NCBI RefSeq assembly: GCF_014653785.1
Contig: NZ_BNAS01000004.1
Coordinates: forward strand, 379,046 to 443,045
Length of the DNA stretch: 64,000 nt
From: Promicromonospora soli
GTDB taxonomy: Bacteria; Actinomycetota; Actinomycetes; Actinomycetales; Cellulomonadaceae
Direction: 5' to 3'
This document shows positions 8,905-17,577 of the stretch, piece by piece. The translations under genes were made by a program, and so were the position numbers. Numbering within the stretch: position 1 is the stretch's first letter; every line of letters begins with the position of its first letter. The notes under the pieces are model-generated. The model saw only the letters and a list, made by a program, of their open reading frames with translations. It was not told where the DNA came from and did no database searches.

Positions 8905-11900
8905 CATTCGGTCCCTTCGCGGTCGAGCCCGCCAGCATTAGTGCGCTCGGCGGTGCGAACTTCACTCCGTTCGTCAACCGACTGCTCGCCACCGAGATCG
9001 CGGCGCACGGGATCGCAGGTGCCGCGTTGGAGACGACCTACCGGGACAACCTCGCCGACGGTGGCGTAGACGCAGGGCTACGGAGCTCAATTGCCACTCG
9101 ATGGGTCCCCCAGGGCGAGAGCGCCTGGCAGTTCAAGGCGGGAGACCTGGCGCCCTCGAAGTGCAGGGACGAGCTTAAGGGAGCGGTGAAGGCCCTTGAA
9201 ACGCTGAAGGGGGGCGGCAAGTACCGGCTCGTCTTGGGCAAGAGCCTCACGCCACAGATGATCGGTCGGCGGCGGGGCGCACTGATCGCGACGGCGACGG
9301 AGCTGGGCATCGCGCTGACTGACGACTCGATCGAAGTTCTGACGGCGGACACGCTCGCTCAGTGGGTCGAGGAGTACCCGGCACTCGCGGTCAACCGCCT
9401 CCTCGGTTCCATAGGCAGGCTCGGTCAGACCTTCGACGAGTGGTCGAGCTCGAACCAGCATATGACCCAGTGGACTACCTCGGAGAGACGTAGCCTCGAA
9501 ATTGCTGGCATCCGGAACTTCATTGAAGGAAGTGGCTTGCCACCGGATATCCACGTCGAGGGCTTCAGCGGGCTTGGCAAGACGAGGCTCGTCCTAGAGG
9601 CACTGCGAGGACAGCCATACGAGTCGCTTGTCGTCTACGCACCGGCCGCAGACTCGTTCCAGCCCCTCAACCTTGGCGACCTTCAGCATCAGAGACGAAC
9701 CGCCATAGTCGTGCTAGATGAATGTGACGCCAAGGCGCACGACATTTACGCGAGCGTACTTCCTGCCAACACCTCATTACGGTTGATCACGATCGGAGAA
9801 CCATCGGGCCGGTCAACCCGGTCGCCGATGCTCGGAATCCATGGTCTGGAGGACGAAGCCATGAACGAGCTCTTGCGTGCCAATCAGCCATCGCTCTGGC
9901 CCGAGGCCGTTCGCGTCGTGACCGAGGTGGCGGCCGGCAACGTCGACTATGCATTCAGAGCGTCCAGAGCGCTGACTGAGCACGAAACGACTTCGGCGAA
10001 AGAACTGATCACTGCGAACGATGTGCGATCGTTCCTCGCCAGTCAACTTCCTGACGGCGCACTTTTTTTAGGCTGTTGCGCTCTGGCACTGTTTAGTCGG
10101 CTCGGGTTCGACGGTGAGGTTGCGTCAGAGCTAGCAGTCGTCGCACAGGGCCTCAATATCGACGAACGCGACCTGCGTAGTGCGGCCATTGCACTTGATC
10201 AGCGAGGCCTGTTGTCTCAGCAGGGTCGGTACCGCAGCGTCGGGCCACATCCGGTCGCGCTGTACCTTGCCGATCGCGGATGGGCTGAGTTTGGAGGAGC
10301 AATTGTTCGTGATCTGCTCCCCACGCTCGACGGTGATCTCACCGAGCGTCTCTTCCGACGGGCTACTGAAATCGGCGATCCCAATGTCGTTCGCGCGGCC
10401 GTTGCACACCTGCTCACCCCGCACGGTCCGCTCGGAACATGGGAGCGGCTCGGGTACGGCGGCAACGGCCGCCTCCTCACCCATGTTGCCGTTCTCGCGC
10501 CTGGCACGGTGACCGACCACCTCATATCGCTAGTTGGAGGCACATCGGACGGCGACTTGTTGGCGATGCGAGGGATCCGGCGAGACCTGGTCTGGACGCT
10601 GGAAAAGCTTGCCTGGCACAGCGCGACCTTCGTCGCGTCAGCCGACCTTCTCCTGCGCCTAGCGGTCAACGAGAACGAGGACTACGCAAACAACTCGTCC
10701 GGAACCTGGGTCGGTCTCTTCGGCACGATGCTTCCCGGCACAGCAACCGATCCAGAGACGCGAATGCAATACCTGAGACGTACTGCAGACTCGGCCGATC
10801 CCCGCGTGAGACGACTTGTAGTCCGCGCAGCCGATCACGCACTGGACACTCACGAGACCATCGCCGTGTCGGGAGAACTGCAGGGCGGCGCAATCGTGGC
10901 CCCGAGAGGTATGCCGGCCACTTACAGCGACGCTTGGCAATACCGGAACGAAGCAATCGACTTGCTCCGTCGCCTGAGTGACGACCAGGATCCTGAAACT
11001 TCGGCACCGGCCCTGAAAGCATTGATCAACTGCATCCACGCGAGCCTTGAGATCGAAGCTAACCGACGCCATCTCGGCGACGTTTTCGCGACCCTTGACT
11101 CGTCTCGCCTGCGCGTGGTTCGCGGCGAGATCGCTGACCTGGAAGCGCTGTTCGACCGCACCGACGTCCAGGATGGGCGCGCGCCTGCAGTTCAGGAACT
11201 GAGGGCGGCGCTACCCAGAGAAACAGACGCCGACAAACTTTGGACGCTCGCTCACACTCATTCATGGGACCGGCAGGCCGATGTGCTGCCCAGAGATCTT
11301 TCGACCCTGGTAAACCGGCTCGGCGAAAACGGTCCGCCCGCATTGCTCCAACTGCTACAAGAGCCGTCTCTGCCCGCAGCGCATCAGGTTGGCCGATTGC
11401 TTGCCGAGCTGGCGAGCGACAGCGACCGCTATCTCATCGATCTTTCCACGGTCTCCACGGGGTCGATAGGAGAAGCGGCTATCGGCTACCTGTGGGCAAA
11501 GGTTGAGGGCGGCCACGAGGACGCATTCGACTCTTTCATCGATGGTCTCGACCTGCCGCCCATCACCGCACTTGACCTAACTGCGCGAGGACCCGCGACC
11601 GATCGGGCTTGGGAACGAGCGGTAAGCCTGCTGCCGTCATTGTCTGTGCGTGACGGCGCAGTCCGCCTCTTTCGGTGGCTGAGGGAACTCGATCAGACCT
11701 TGATCTCGGAGCTGGTCGACGCCTGGATGGCCCGCATGAGTTCTCAGGCGGACTACAACGCGGTGGTGGACTTGGTGGCCCTCTATCTGCACGGTCGTGA
11801 AGTGGTCGACGGTCCCCTACGCGCCACCGTCGACAGGCTGGCAGCCGAGCGTCGTCAGTTTCCACAGCTCGGACAGCAAAGTTGGGACTGGGCACAGCTC

Positions 11901-12473
11901 GCTCGACGGCAGCTCATGTCCAACCCGTCCGCACTGGTCGAACTGCTCATCGATCTCGTCGATGGCGATGCGCTCAGGATCTACGAAGGTTCTGAGGAGA
12001 TGAAACTCCTTCAGCAAGCCATAGCAGCAGCGGGACCCGACGCGTGGGCGGGCATCATGGGCCGGATCGTTGACGGAGCATGGCGTGTCGGGTTCACCGC
12101 CCGAGGGTGGCTGGCAGCAGCTGTCGACCTCGATGTCGCCAAGTTGTGGGTTGGGGAGGACGCCGATCGAGCGCGCACACTGGCGTGGACAGCTCCCGTC
12201 GGCGGAGCGGAACTCCCCGAGGTCGTGCGCTACCTCCTGGAGAAGTTCGGGGAGGACGACGAGGTTGCTGCTGCTCTCGCGGGCCAATTCACGAGCGGGT
12301 TCTGGACAGGCCCCGAGTCAGATCGAGTCAAGTCGCAGATTGAGCAGGTTAAGAAATGGGCGAACCGTCGTGGTGAGGCTAGCCCTGTAATCGAATGGAC
12401 CCGCCGACTCCTGGAGCACTTGAACGCCCGTCTGCGCACCGTCGAGCAGCGAGAGGCGGAAGAACGGTCGTAG
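8901..12473 (+). CDS. Putative STAND-type defence NTPase with N-terminal PD-(D/E)XK-like nuclease domain
   Basis: A 1190-aa protein in three parts. Residues 1-170 contain DGGVD (53-57) and WQFK (76-79), spaced like the D...QxK active site of Mrr/Cap4-type PD-(D/E)XK nucleases. Residues about 195-480 are a P-loop ATPase with Walker A GFSGLGKT (221-228) and Walker B VVLDECD (270-276), followed by a winged-helix-like stretch (LDQRGLLSQQGRYRSVGPHPVALYL). From about 500 to 1190 the sequence is helical and repeat-like, ending in a charged tail. Nuclease, STAND NTPase and helical sensor is the architecture of Avs-type antiviral proteins; I do not recognise a named family, so the role is inference. 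The gene is poorer in GC than its neighbours and has TTA codons (near 9776 and 10069), suggesting transfer. Confidence 0.7.
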   Translation: MTFGPFAVEPASISALGGANFTPFVNRLLATEIAAHGIAGAALETTYRDNLADGGVDAGLRSSIATRWVPQGESAWQFKAGDLAPSKCRDELKGAVKALETLKGGGKYRLVLGKSLTPQMIGRRRGALIATATELGIALTDDSIEVLTADTLAQWVEEYPALAVNRLLGSIGRLGQTFDEWSSSNQHMTQWTTSERRSLEIAGIRNFIEGSGLPPDIHVEGFSGLGKTRLVLEALRGQPYESLVVYAPAADSFQPLNLGDLQHQRRTAIVVLDECDAKAHDIYASVLPANTSLRLITIGEPSGRSTRSPMLGIHGLEDEAMNELLRANQPSLWPEAVRVVTEVAAGNVDYAFRASRALTEHETTSAKELITANDVRSFLASQLPDGALFLGCCALALFSRLGFDGEVASELAVVAQGLNIDERDLRSAAIALDQRGLLSQQGRYRSVGPHPVALYLADRGWAEFGGAIVRDLLPTLDGDLTERLFRRATEIGDPNVVRAAVAHLLTPHGPLGTWERLGYGGNGRLLTHVAVLAPGTVTDHLISLVGGTSDGDLLAMRGIRRDLVWTLEKLAWHSATFVASADLLLRLAVNENEDYANNSSGTWVGLFGTMLPGTATDPETRMQYLRRTADSADPRVRRLVVRAADHALDTHETIAVSGELQGGAIVAPRGMPATYSDAWQYRNEAIDLLRRLSDDQDPETSAPALKALINCIHASLEIEANRRHLGDVFATLDSSRLRVVRGEIADLEALFDRTDVQDGRAPAVQELRAALPRETDADKLWTLAHTHSWDRQADVLPRDLSTLVNRLGENGPPALLQLLQEPSLPAAHQVGRLLAELASDSDRYLIDLSTVSTGSIGEAAIGYLWAKVEGGHEDAFDSFIDGLDLPPITALDLTARGPATDRAWERAVSLLPSLSVRDGAVRLFRWLRELDQTLISELVDAWMARMSSQADYNAVVDLVALYLHGREVVDGPLRATVDRLAAERRQFPQLGQQSWDWAQLARRQLMSNPSALVELLIDLVDGDALRIYEGSEEMKLLQQAIAAAGPDAWAGIMGRIVDGAWRVGFTARGWLAAAVDLDVAKLWVGEDADRARTLAWTAPVGGAELPEVVRYLLEKFGEDDEVAAALAGQFTSGFWTGPESDRVKSQIEQVKKWANRRGEASPVIEWTRRLLEHLNARLRTVEQREAEERS

Positions 12474-12520
12474 ATGGCGTTCTCTAAGCATTGCGTCCCG
12501 GCGGGCCATAGCCGAGCGTC

Positions 12521-12892
12521 ATGCAACGATTGGATGATCTCAGATCTGACCTCGCGTCCACTGGGGGACCTCGACCGCATCGCTGAGTCAGAACCGCACA
12601 ACAGCTACCTCGCCTACAGGTCGGCGCATGTTCTTGCGGAACTCGGCAGAGCCGAGAAGCCATCAGTGCGAATCGCCGCGCGGTCGACCGGGGCATTCTC
12701 TCCGTCCAGCTCGCCAAGCACGAGGAAGCCCTCGCGCTCGCACCACTCACCCGACAAAGCGACTACCGCAGCACGGTCCGGCTGCTCGAGGCACAGGTCG
12801 CCAAGCGCCGCTATTCCTACGAAGGACAGCTTCCCGCCCCCACCACATCCGAGACAGGACGGAATCTGAATGTCGACTCTGCCCAAGAGTGA
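12521..12892 (+). pseudogene. TPR-like gene broken by two compensating 1-nt indels
   Basis: No single frame is open. Reading from ATG 12521 (MQRLDDLRSDLASTG), shifting at the GGGGG run 12563-12567 (one extra G), continuing DLDRIAESEPHNSYLAYRSA...LAELGRAE, and shifting back at about 12656 (one G missing, GAG-AAG instead of GAG-GAA-G) gives EAISANRRAVDRG...LEAQVAKRRYSYEGQL and a TGA at 12890-12892. The product would be about 120 aa with a TPR-like helix pair. Its 3' end overlaps the deformylase gene by 23 nt. Either a recent pseudogene or two sequencing errors explain it. Confidence 0.6.
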
Positions 12893-13424
12893 CCGCGACT
12901 GGATCGCTGGTGTCGCCAGAGAAGGCGTCGTCACCATCGGCGACCTCCGGCTCAAGGCGCCCACCGCGCAGGTAACAGCCGAAGAAGCCCGGCCTCTGGT
13001 CGAGTCCATGGTCGACCGGCTGCGCGCACTGAGCGGCGCCGGGCTTGCCGCCCCGCAGGTTGGCGCCTCGGTCAAGGTCGCGGTCGTCGAGGTACGTCGC
13101 ACCGACGAATTTCCCGACCGACCCGAGCACCCGCTCATCTCGATGATCAACCCGGTCATCGTGAACCGGTCCCAGGACGAGATCGACGACTGGGAGGGCT
13201 GCTTCTCCGTCCCCGGTCTCATGGGCAAGGTCCCACGAGCCGCCCACATCACGGTCGAGTACACGACACCTGATGGCGACTATGTCACAGAGGACTACGC
13301 GGGGTATGTCGCTCGCACCATCCAGCACGAGATCGACCACTTGGACGCAATCGAGTTCGTCGACCGCATGCCCGACATGAGCACACTGACCACAGTCCAG
13401 AACTGGCTCGCCAACCGCGCGTGA
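12870..13424 (+). CDS. def: Peptide deformylase
   Basis: A 184-aa metalloenzyme that removes the formyl group from nascent N-terminal methionine. All three family motifs are present: GAGLAAPQVG (56-65), EGCFS (109-113, metal-ligand Cys) and HEIDH (153-157, two His ligands and catalytic Glu). The start ATG overlaps the upstream frameshifted TPR-like gene. The absence of fmt, rsm or other translation genes nearby and its place in an accessory island suggest an additional deformylase rather than the housekeeping copy. The N-terminal extension (MSTLPKSDRDWIAGVAREGVV) is like that of actinobacterial secondary deformylases. Confidence 0.93.
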   Translation: MSTLPKSDRDWIAGVAREGVVTIGDLRLKAPTAQVTAEEARPLVESMVDRLRALSGAGLAAPQVGASVKVAVVEVRRTDEFPDRPEHPLISMINPVIVNRSQDEIDDWEGCFSVPGLMGKVPRAAHITVEYTTPDGDYVTEDYAGYVARTIQHEIDHLDAIEFVDRMPDMSTLTTVQNWLANRA

Positions 13425-13752
13425 CAGGGCGTCAACGGCGGCCTCAGCCATCCGCGTCGGCGGGCCGGATCCGCTCGGCCGACATGTCCCGTCGACGCAT
13501 CCAATGCCGGCCCTGCCGGGCATGTGAACCGGCTGTTGCGCACACCACGGGGTGCGCCAGGCCGGAAGAGCCGCGTAGCCAGCCTGGTCAGGCGACCAGG
13601 CCGCGAACCGTGGTGCTCAGACTTGAAGCGGAACGTTGACCCGTCCGGAAGGCTCCGATCGACTGCCGTGGCGACGGCTGGGGCTCGGCCCTCGGTCATG
13701 CCTCGCGGGAGATCAGCGTACAGTCGAGGCAGGAACTGACCTTGGTTCCCCA
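13425..13752. other. 328-nt gap with no recognised gene
   Basis: Open frames here on either strand lack family resemblance and consistent codon bias. A TTGACC at about 13635-13640 could be a -35 box but no convincing -10 follows. Nothing else is seen. Confidence 0.5.
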
Positions 13753-14979
13753 ATGATGGGAATCCCGATTTCCGACGCCACTCACCTTTCCTTTGCTGTC
13801 CCAACCGTGTCGTCGAACGGCTCCTCGCCGAGCAACGATCTGCTCACCCTCGGGCTGCTTGCGGGCTCCTCGATGGAAAACGAGCGGCGACTGCCGATAC
13901 ATCCCAATCACTTGGACCGGATCGACGCGGACGTGCGCGCACGGATGATCGTCGAGCGTGGCTACGGCGCTGACTTCCAGCTGGAACCTGGTTACCTCGA
14001 GGCGCGCGTGGGTAGGGTCGCGGAACGCTCCGAGGTGCTCGAATCCGCTGACGTGCTGCTTCTACCCAAGCCGCAGGCGGCGGACGTGGCAGCGATTCCC
14101 GAGGGCCGCGTTCTGTGGGGGTGGCCGCACTGCGTCCAGGATGCCGGAATGACGCAGACGGCGATCGACAATCGGCTCACGCTGATCGCCTTCGAGGCGA
14201 TGAACCACTGGACCCGCCGGGGTGACTTCAGCCTGCATGTGTTCCACAAGAACAACGAGCTTGCCGGCTATTGCTCCGTACTGCACGCATTAAGCCTGGT
14301 CGGCTCGACCGGTGACTACGGGCCACGACTTAGCGCCGTTGTCATCGGTTTTGGCGCCACGGCGCGGGGTGCCGTGACCGCGCTCAAGGCGCACGGGATC
14401 CACGACATCCAGGTCCTCACGCAGCGTGGTGTCGCGGCGGTCGGCTCGCCGATCCACACTGCACACATCACCCAGCTCAACACCGACGATGGCCCGACCC
14501 ACCTCAGCGAGGTCCTTACACAGGCCGGCGACGTCCTGCTCCCTGAGTTCCTGGCATCGCACGACATCGTCGTCAACTGCACGCTCCAGGACGTCGCCGC
14601 ACCGTTGACCTACCTGAGGACCGAGGACCTGGAGCGTTTCGCCTCGGGAAGCCTGATCATCGACGTTTCGTGTGACCAGGGGATGGGTTTCGAATGGGCG
14701 AGGCCCACCACGTTCGACGAGCCGATGTTCACAGTCGGCCAAGGCGTGGACTACTACGCCGTCGACCACAGCCCGTCGTACCTGTGGAACTCAGCGACAT
14801 GGGAGATCAGCGAGGCGATCCTGCCGTTCCTGCGCACGGTCATGGAAGGACCGGCCGCGTGGGCGAAGGATCTCACCATCTCCCGCGCGATCGAGATCCA
14901 CGACGGCGTGATCCAGAACCAGAGCATCCTGAGTTTTCAGGATCGCGAGCCGGTCTATCCGCACACTCGGGCTGCCTAG
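13753..14979 (+). CDS. N5-(carboxyethyl)ornithine synthase-like dehydrogenase (AlaDH/PNT family)
   Basis: A 408-aa member of the alanine dehydrogenase/pyridine nucleotide transhydrogenase fold. After a variable N-terminus come LGLLAGSSMENERRLPIHP, VLWGWPHCVQD, FHKNNELAGYCSVLHAL and the Rossmann motif VVIGFGATARGAVTALKAHG, then AVDHSPSYLWNSATWEIS. These match actinobacterial proteins annotated as N5-(carboxyethyl)ornithine synthase, which couple pyruvate and ornithine reductively with NADPH. Substrate is not proven by sequence. The start is uncertain: ATG 13753 or 13756, or GTG 13807 closer to the first conserved strand. It stands alone, with no amino-acid or opine transport genes adjacent. 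Confidence 0.78.
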   Translation: MMGIPISDATHLSFAVPTVSSNGSSPSNDLLTLGLLAGSSMENERRLPIHPNHLDRIDADVRARMIVERGYGADFQLEPGYLEARVGRVAERSEVLESADVLLLPKPQAADVAAIPEGRVLWGWPHCVQDAGMTQTAIDNRLTLIAFEAMNHWTRRGDFSLHVFHKNNELAGYCSVLHALSLVGSTGDYGPRLSAVVIGFGATARGAVTALKAHGIHDIQVLTQRGVAAVGSPIHTAHITQLNTDDGPTHLSEVLTQAGDVLLPEFLASHDIVVNCTLQDVAAPLTYLRTEDLERFASGSLIIDVSCDQGMGFEWARPTTFDEPMFTVGQGVDYYAVDHSPSYLWNSATWEISEAILPFLRTVMEGPAAWAKDLTISRAIEIHDGVIQNQSILSFQDREPVYPHTRAA

Positions 14980-14999
14980 GCATTCTGTGCCAGGACGTC

Positions 15000-15180
15000 G
15001 GTACCACCGGCGTGGAGCCGGCCACGCGAGCCTGTCCCGAACGACGGAGTCGTCGCCGAACCAATCAACCCAGCCCTCGGGCGTGGCCAGTCGAAGTAGA
15101 GCGGCATGGTCGACGCTGAAGGTGAAGCCGTGGGTGGTGTGCTGGAGCTCGGCCAGTTGGCCCTCTGTCAGTCCAGGTCC
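15000..15180 (-). pseudogene. Remnant of a SMI1/KNR4 (SUKH) family gene
   Basis: On the minus strand, one frame reads GLTEGQLAELQHTTHGFTF, then DHAALLRLATPEGWVDW and VVRDRLAWPAP. This resembles the N-terminal half of SUKH/SMI1-KNR4 proteins, which often act as immunity proteins. No start codon lies in frame upstream (the frame continues PSRRQPLG without a Met) and the similarity fades after about 55 residues, so it appears truncated at both ends. The rest of the gap 14980-15347 holds nothing clear. Confidence 0.35.
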
Positions 15181-15339
15181 GAGGGGTTGGCGGCGGGATG
15201 GAAGAGTGCGGGCGGCCTTGGGCCTGCTCTGGGAAGGGCCTGGTGTCAGCCCGTCCAGTCTGGCCGTCTCCCGCGGCCCGAGCTTGCTCCGGCGCCTCGC
15301 GATCGAAAGCCTTCCGTTCCCTGGCGGGAAGGTGAGGGC

Positions 15340-15358
15340 AAGCTCTCTCAGAGAGCTT
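15340..15358. terminator. Short perfect inverted repeat over a stop codon
   Basis: AAGCTCTCT (15340-15348), one C, then AGAGAGCTT (15350-15358). It overlaps the stop of the minus-strand phosphotransferase gene. The loop is too short for a classical hairpin, so a terminator role is weak. Confidence 0.3.
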
Positions 15359-16241
15359 GAGACAGGACGAACTCCACGTACTCGTCGGAAGGCTGCACGC
15401 CCCTTGACAGCATCCAGTGGACCCGGCTAGCTCCGGTGAGCGTCAGGGTGGCCCGGTACCCCAACTCCACGGCGGCTTTGTCGAATGTTCCGTTCAGGCC
15501 ATCCGCGTAACGGTCGAGGAGATCGCTGCACGTGCTGAGAGCGAGACCCGCCAGGTCCGCGCCGACGGGACCGGCACCGAGTGTGCCCCAGTCCAGAACA
15601 ACGGTCGTGAGGTTGTCCGCAGCGATGAGGTTTCCGTCGTGGAAGTCGCCGTGGACCAGGACATGTGGGACGTGCTCGAGATCGTGGAGTAGTTCGCTAC
15701 GCCTTTGCCACAGAGCCATGAGGCGAGGGTCGGCGCTGACCTGGTCCCAGTCGAGGTTGCTGGCTTCAATGCGCTGGGCGAGCTGATGGCGGGAAAGCCA
15801 GTAGACGTCCGGCACCGACGCGGTCCCCTGCCATGCACCGAGCCGGTACGCCGCGATCTCAGCGGACTCGGCGCGTCCGGTCACGTCGGCCAGATAGACG
15901 ACGTCATCGACGACGCCGTAGCAGCGCGGCGCCGATAGACCGGGCCCGGTGGGTAGGACCGTGCTGGCGTAGGCCAGCGGTTCACGGCGCCAGTACGCCC
16001 AGTGGCCGGGATCGCTTGCGTAGGAAGCGTGACGTCCAGACAGCACCGGACGGAACGCCTTGCGTATGACACGAAACAGCACATCGGCTGAGCCCAGCCT
16101 GGCCACTCCGACCAGCCGGTTGACGCCCTCAGTGGCGGCACCACTGCTGCGGGTGATCGGTTCGCTCCGGCAGCTCACGAGGTGCCCTCCGGGTTGGCCA
16201 AGGATGCTCGCCAACACTGCATCCGGAAGTTGCTCATTCAC
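15348..16241 (-). CDS. Aminoglycoside phosphotransferase (APH)-fold kinase
   Basis: A 297-aa protein with the kinase signature VHGDFHDGNLIA (near residue 195; catalytic Asp and metal-binding Asn) and VVLDWGTLGAGPVGADLAGL (metal-binding Asp). The APH/choline-kinase fold covers antibiotic kinases and many small-molecule kinases; the substrate is unknown and resistance should not be inferred. The GTG at 16241 (VNEQLPDAVLASILGQPGG) is chosen because the sequence upstream in the open frame is low-complexity. It is divergent from the PHP phosphoesterase gene across a 149-nt gap. Confidence 0.78.
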   Translation of the reverse strand: MNEQLPDAVLASILGQPGGHLVSCRSEPITRSSGAATEGVNRLVGVARLGSADVLFRVIRKAFRPVLSGRHASYASDPGHWAYWRREPLAYASTVLPTGPGLSAPRCYGVVDDVVYLADVTGRAESAEIAAYRLGAWQGTASVPDVYWLSRHQLAQRIEASNLDWDQVSADPRLMALWQRRSELLHDLEHVPHVLVHGDFHDGNLIAADNLTTVVLDWGTLGAGPVGADLAGLALSTCSDLLDRYADGLNGTFDKAAVELGYRATLTLTGASRVHWMLSRGVQPSDEYVEFVLSQAL

Positions 16242-16390
16242 TCGCTGGACAGTACGCGCGCTGCGCCTCGTCCGTGCATGGGTCTTTCGTAGGCTGGCCG
16301 GCGAGTGGGGAGTGGACGATCCTGATGTGTCGTGGCGGATGAGGCAGGCCCCCGATCGGGACAAACGGGACACGGTGGCAGCATCGGCTC

Positions 16391-17254
16391 ATGACATTGC
16401 CGGCTGACAGTCATGTTCATAGCGAGTGGTCGTGGGACACCGGCGGCCCGCAATCTCACGCAGTCGGACGTATGCGCGCCACCTGCGCCCACGCCGTGAA
16501 GATCGGGCTGCCAGCGCTCTTCTTCACCGAGCACCTCGATATTCCGGATACTTGGCGGGCCGAACCCGAGGATCTGATGCCACACCAGCAGGACTTCATC
16601 AACGGTGCCGGCCGCGTCGACTTCCCCCCGTTCGACGCGGAAGGCTATTTCGATGCCATAGACCGCATGCGTCACGACTTCCCCGATCTCCGGATCCACA
16701 CCGGAGTGGAATTCGGACAGCCGCACTTGTTCGGCGCTCAGGCAGAGGAGATCGTCGATCTGGATCTGATCGACCGGGTTCTCGGCTCGCTGCATACCCT
16801 CGACCTCGGTGAGGGTGCCGCAGAACCGAACATGCTCTTCCGTGAGCACGAACCGGCGGCAGTCATGCATAGCTATCTGGACGAGGTCCCTGTCATGGTG
16901 CGAGGCTCGGACGTTTTCGAGGTCTTCACGCACGTCGACTACGCGATCCGCCAATGGCCTACCGAGGCTGTCGGACCGTTCGATCCGCGCCCGTTCGAGG
17001 AAGCATTCAGAGCAGCGATGCGGTCGATCGCCGATGGCGGACGAGCCCTGGAGATGAACACGCGACGACTCTGGCCGTGGATACCACAGTGGTGGGCTGA
17101 AGAAGGCGGCAGGACGGTCAGCATCGGCAGCGACGCTCACACACCTGACGCGATCGCGGAAAACTTTCCCGAAGCCACCGCGATGCTGGAGCACTTCGGG
17201 TTCAGACCGGGAAGTGTGGCGGAAGAGCTGTGGACGAAGTCGCGACCCCTTTAG
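16391..17254 (+). CDS. PHP-domain phosphoesterase, histidinol-phosphatase-like
   Basis: A 287-aa PHP protein with the expected metal-binding His/Asp/Glu motifs in order: DSHVHS (6-11), FFTEHLD, GVEFGQ, GSLHTL, FTHVDY and IGSDAHTP. Length and order match the HisK-type histidinol-phosphatase branch, which hydrolyses histidinol phosphate. No his genes are near, so a different small phosphate ester is possible. ATG 16391 begins directly at the first motif (MTLPADSHVHS). Confidence 0.85.
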   Translation: MTLPADSHVHSEWSWDTGGPQSHAVGRMRATCAHAVKIGLPALFFTEHLDIPDTWRAEPEDLMPHQQDFINGAGRVDFPPFDAEGYFDAIDRMRHDFPDLRIHTGVEFGQPHLFGAQAEEIVDLDLIDRVLGSLHTLDLGEGAAEPNMLFREHEPAAVMHSYLDEVPVMVRGSDVFEVFTHVDYAIRQWPTEAVGPFDPRPFEEAFRAAMRSIADGGRALEMNTRRLWPWIPQWWAEEGGRTVSIGSDAHTPDAIAENFPEATAMLEHFGFRPGSVAEELWTKSRPL

Positions 17255-17577
17255 GATTCGGCCTCAGGAGGCTCGAGTGCCGGGTCACACGTCGGTGGGT
17301 GTCGACGACGTCGCCGGCCCAGCCGTGTCGCAGGTTGATGGTCACGTGGTCGATTCCAGTGTTCCAGCGGTGATGATGCCCAGGGATTCTCCTCGCTGCG
17401 CGACGCCGGGCCGATATCCGTGTGCACCCCGCGGAGCACCTCGTAGAACGCGACGATGCGCGCGTCGAGGTCGCCCTCCGGATGGTCCCACTCGGCGGCG
17501 CATCGCAGGGCCTGGACACGAATCTCGTTGTCGGAGGTGTCAGGCGCCGTCGCGAGGATCGTCAGGCCAAAGGTCAT
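17255..17577 (-). pseudogene. Frameshifted small hypothetical gene coupled to the flavoprotein gene
   Basis: The ATG at 17577 overlaps the flavoprotein stop (ATGA). The product starts MTFGLTILATAPDTSDNEIR and runs to ENPWASSPLEHWN. The next frame then supplies TGIDHVTINLRHGWAGDVVD, which is the expected continuation (PLDTGIDHV) if one A is removed from GGAACACTGG near 17369. After the shift the frame continues past the plausible stop into the PHP gene. It resembles a family of about 110-aa actinobacterial proteins of unknown function. It is either a pseudogene or a sequencing error. Confidence 0.55.

Noticed and set aside
15348-16241. Aminoglycoside resistance gene
   Set aside because: The protein has only the shared APH kinase fold; nothing indicates antibiotic specificity. 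The same applies to 49547-50410.
7509-17000. Integrative element with att sites at tRNA-Gly
   Set aside because: No integrase gene and no second copy of the tRNA 3' end could be found downstream.
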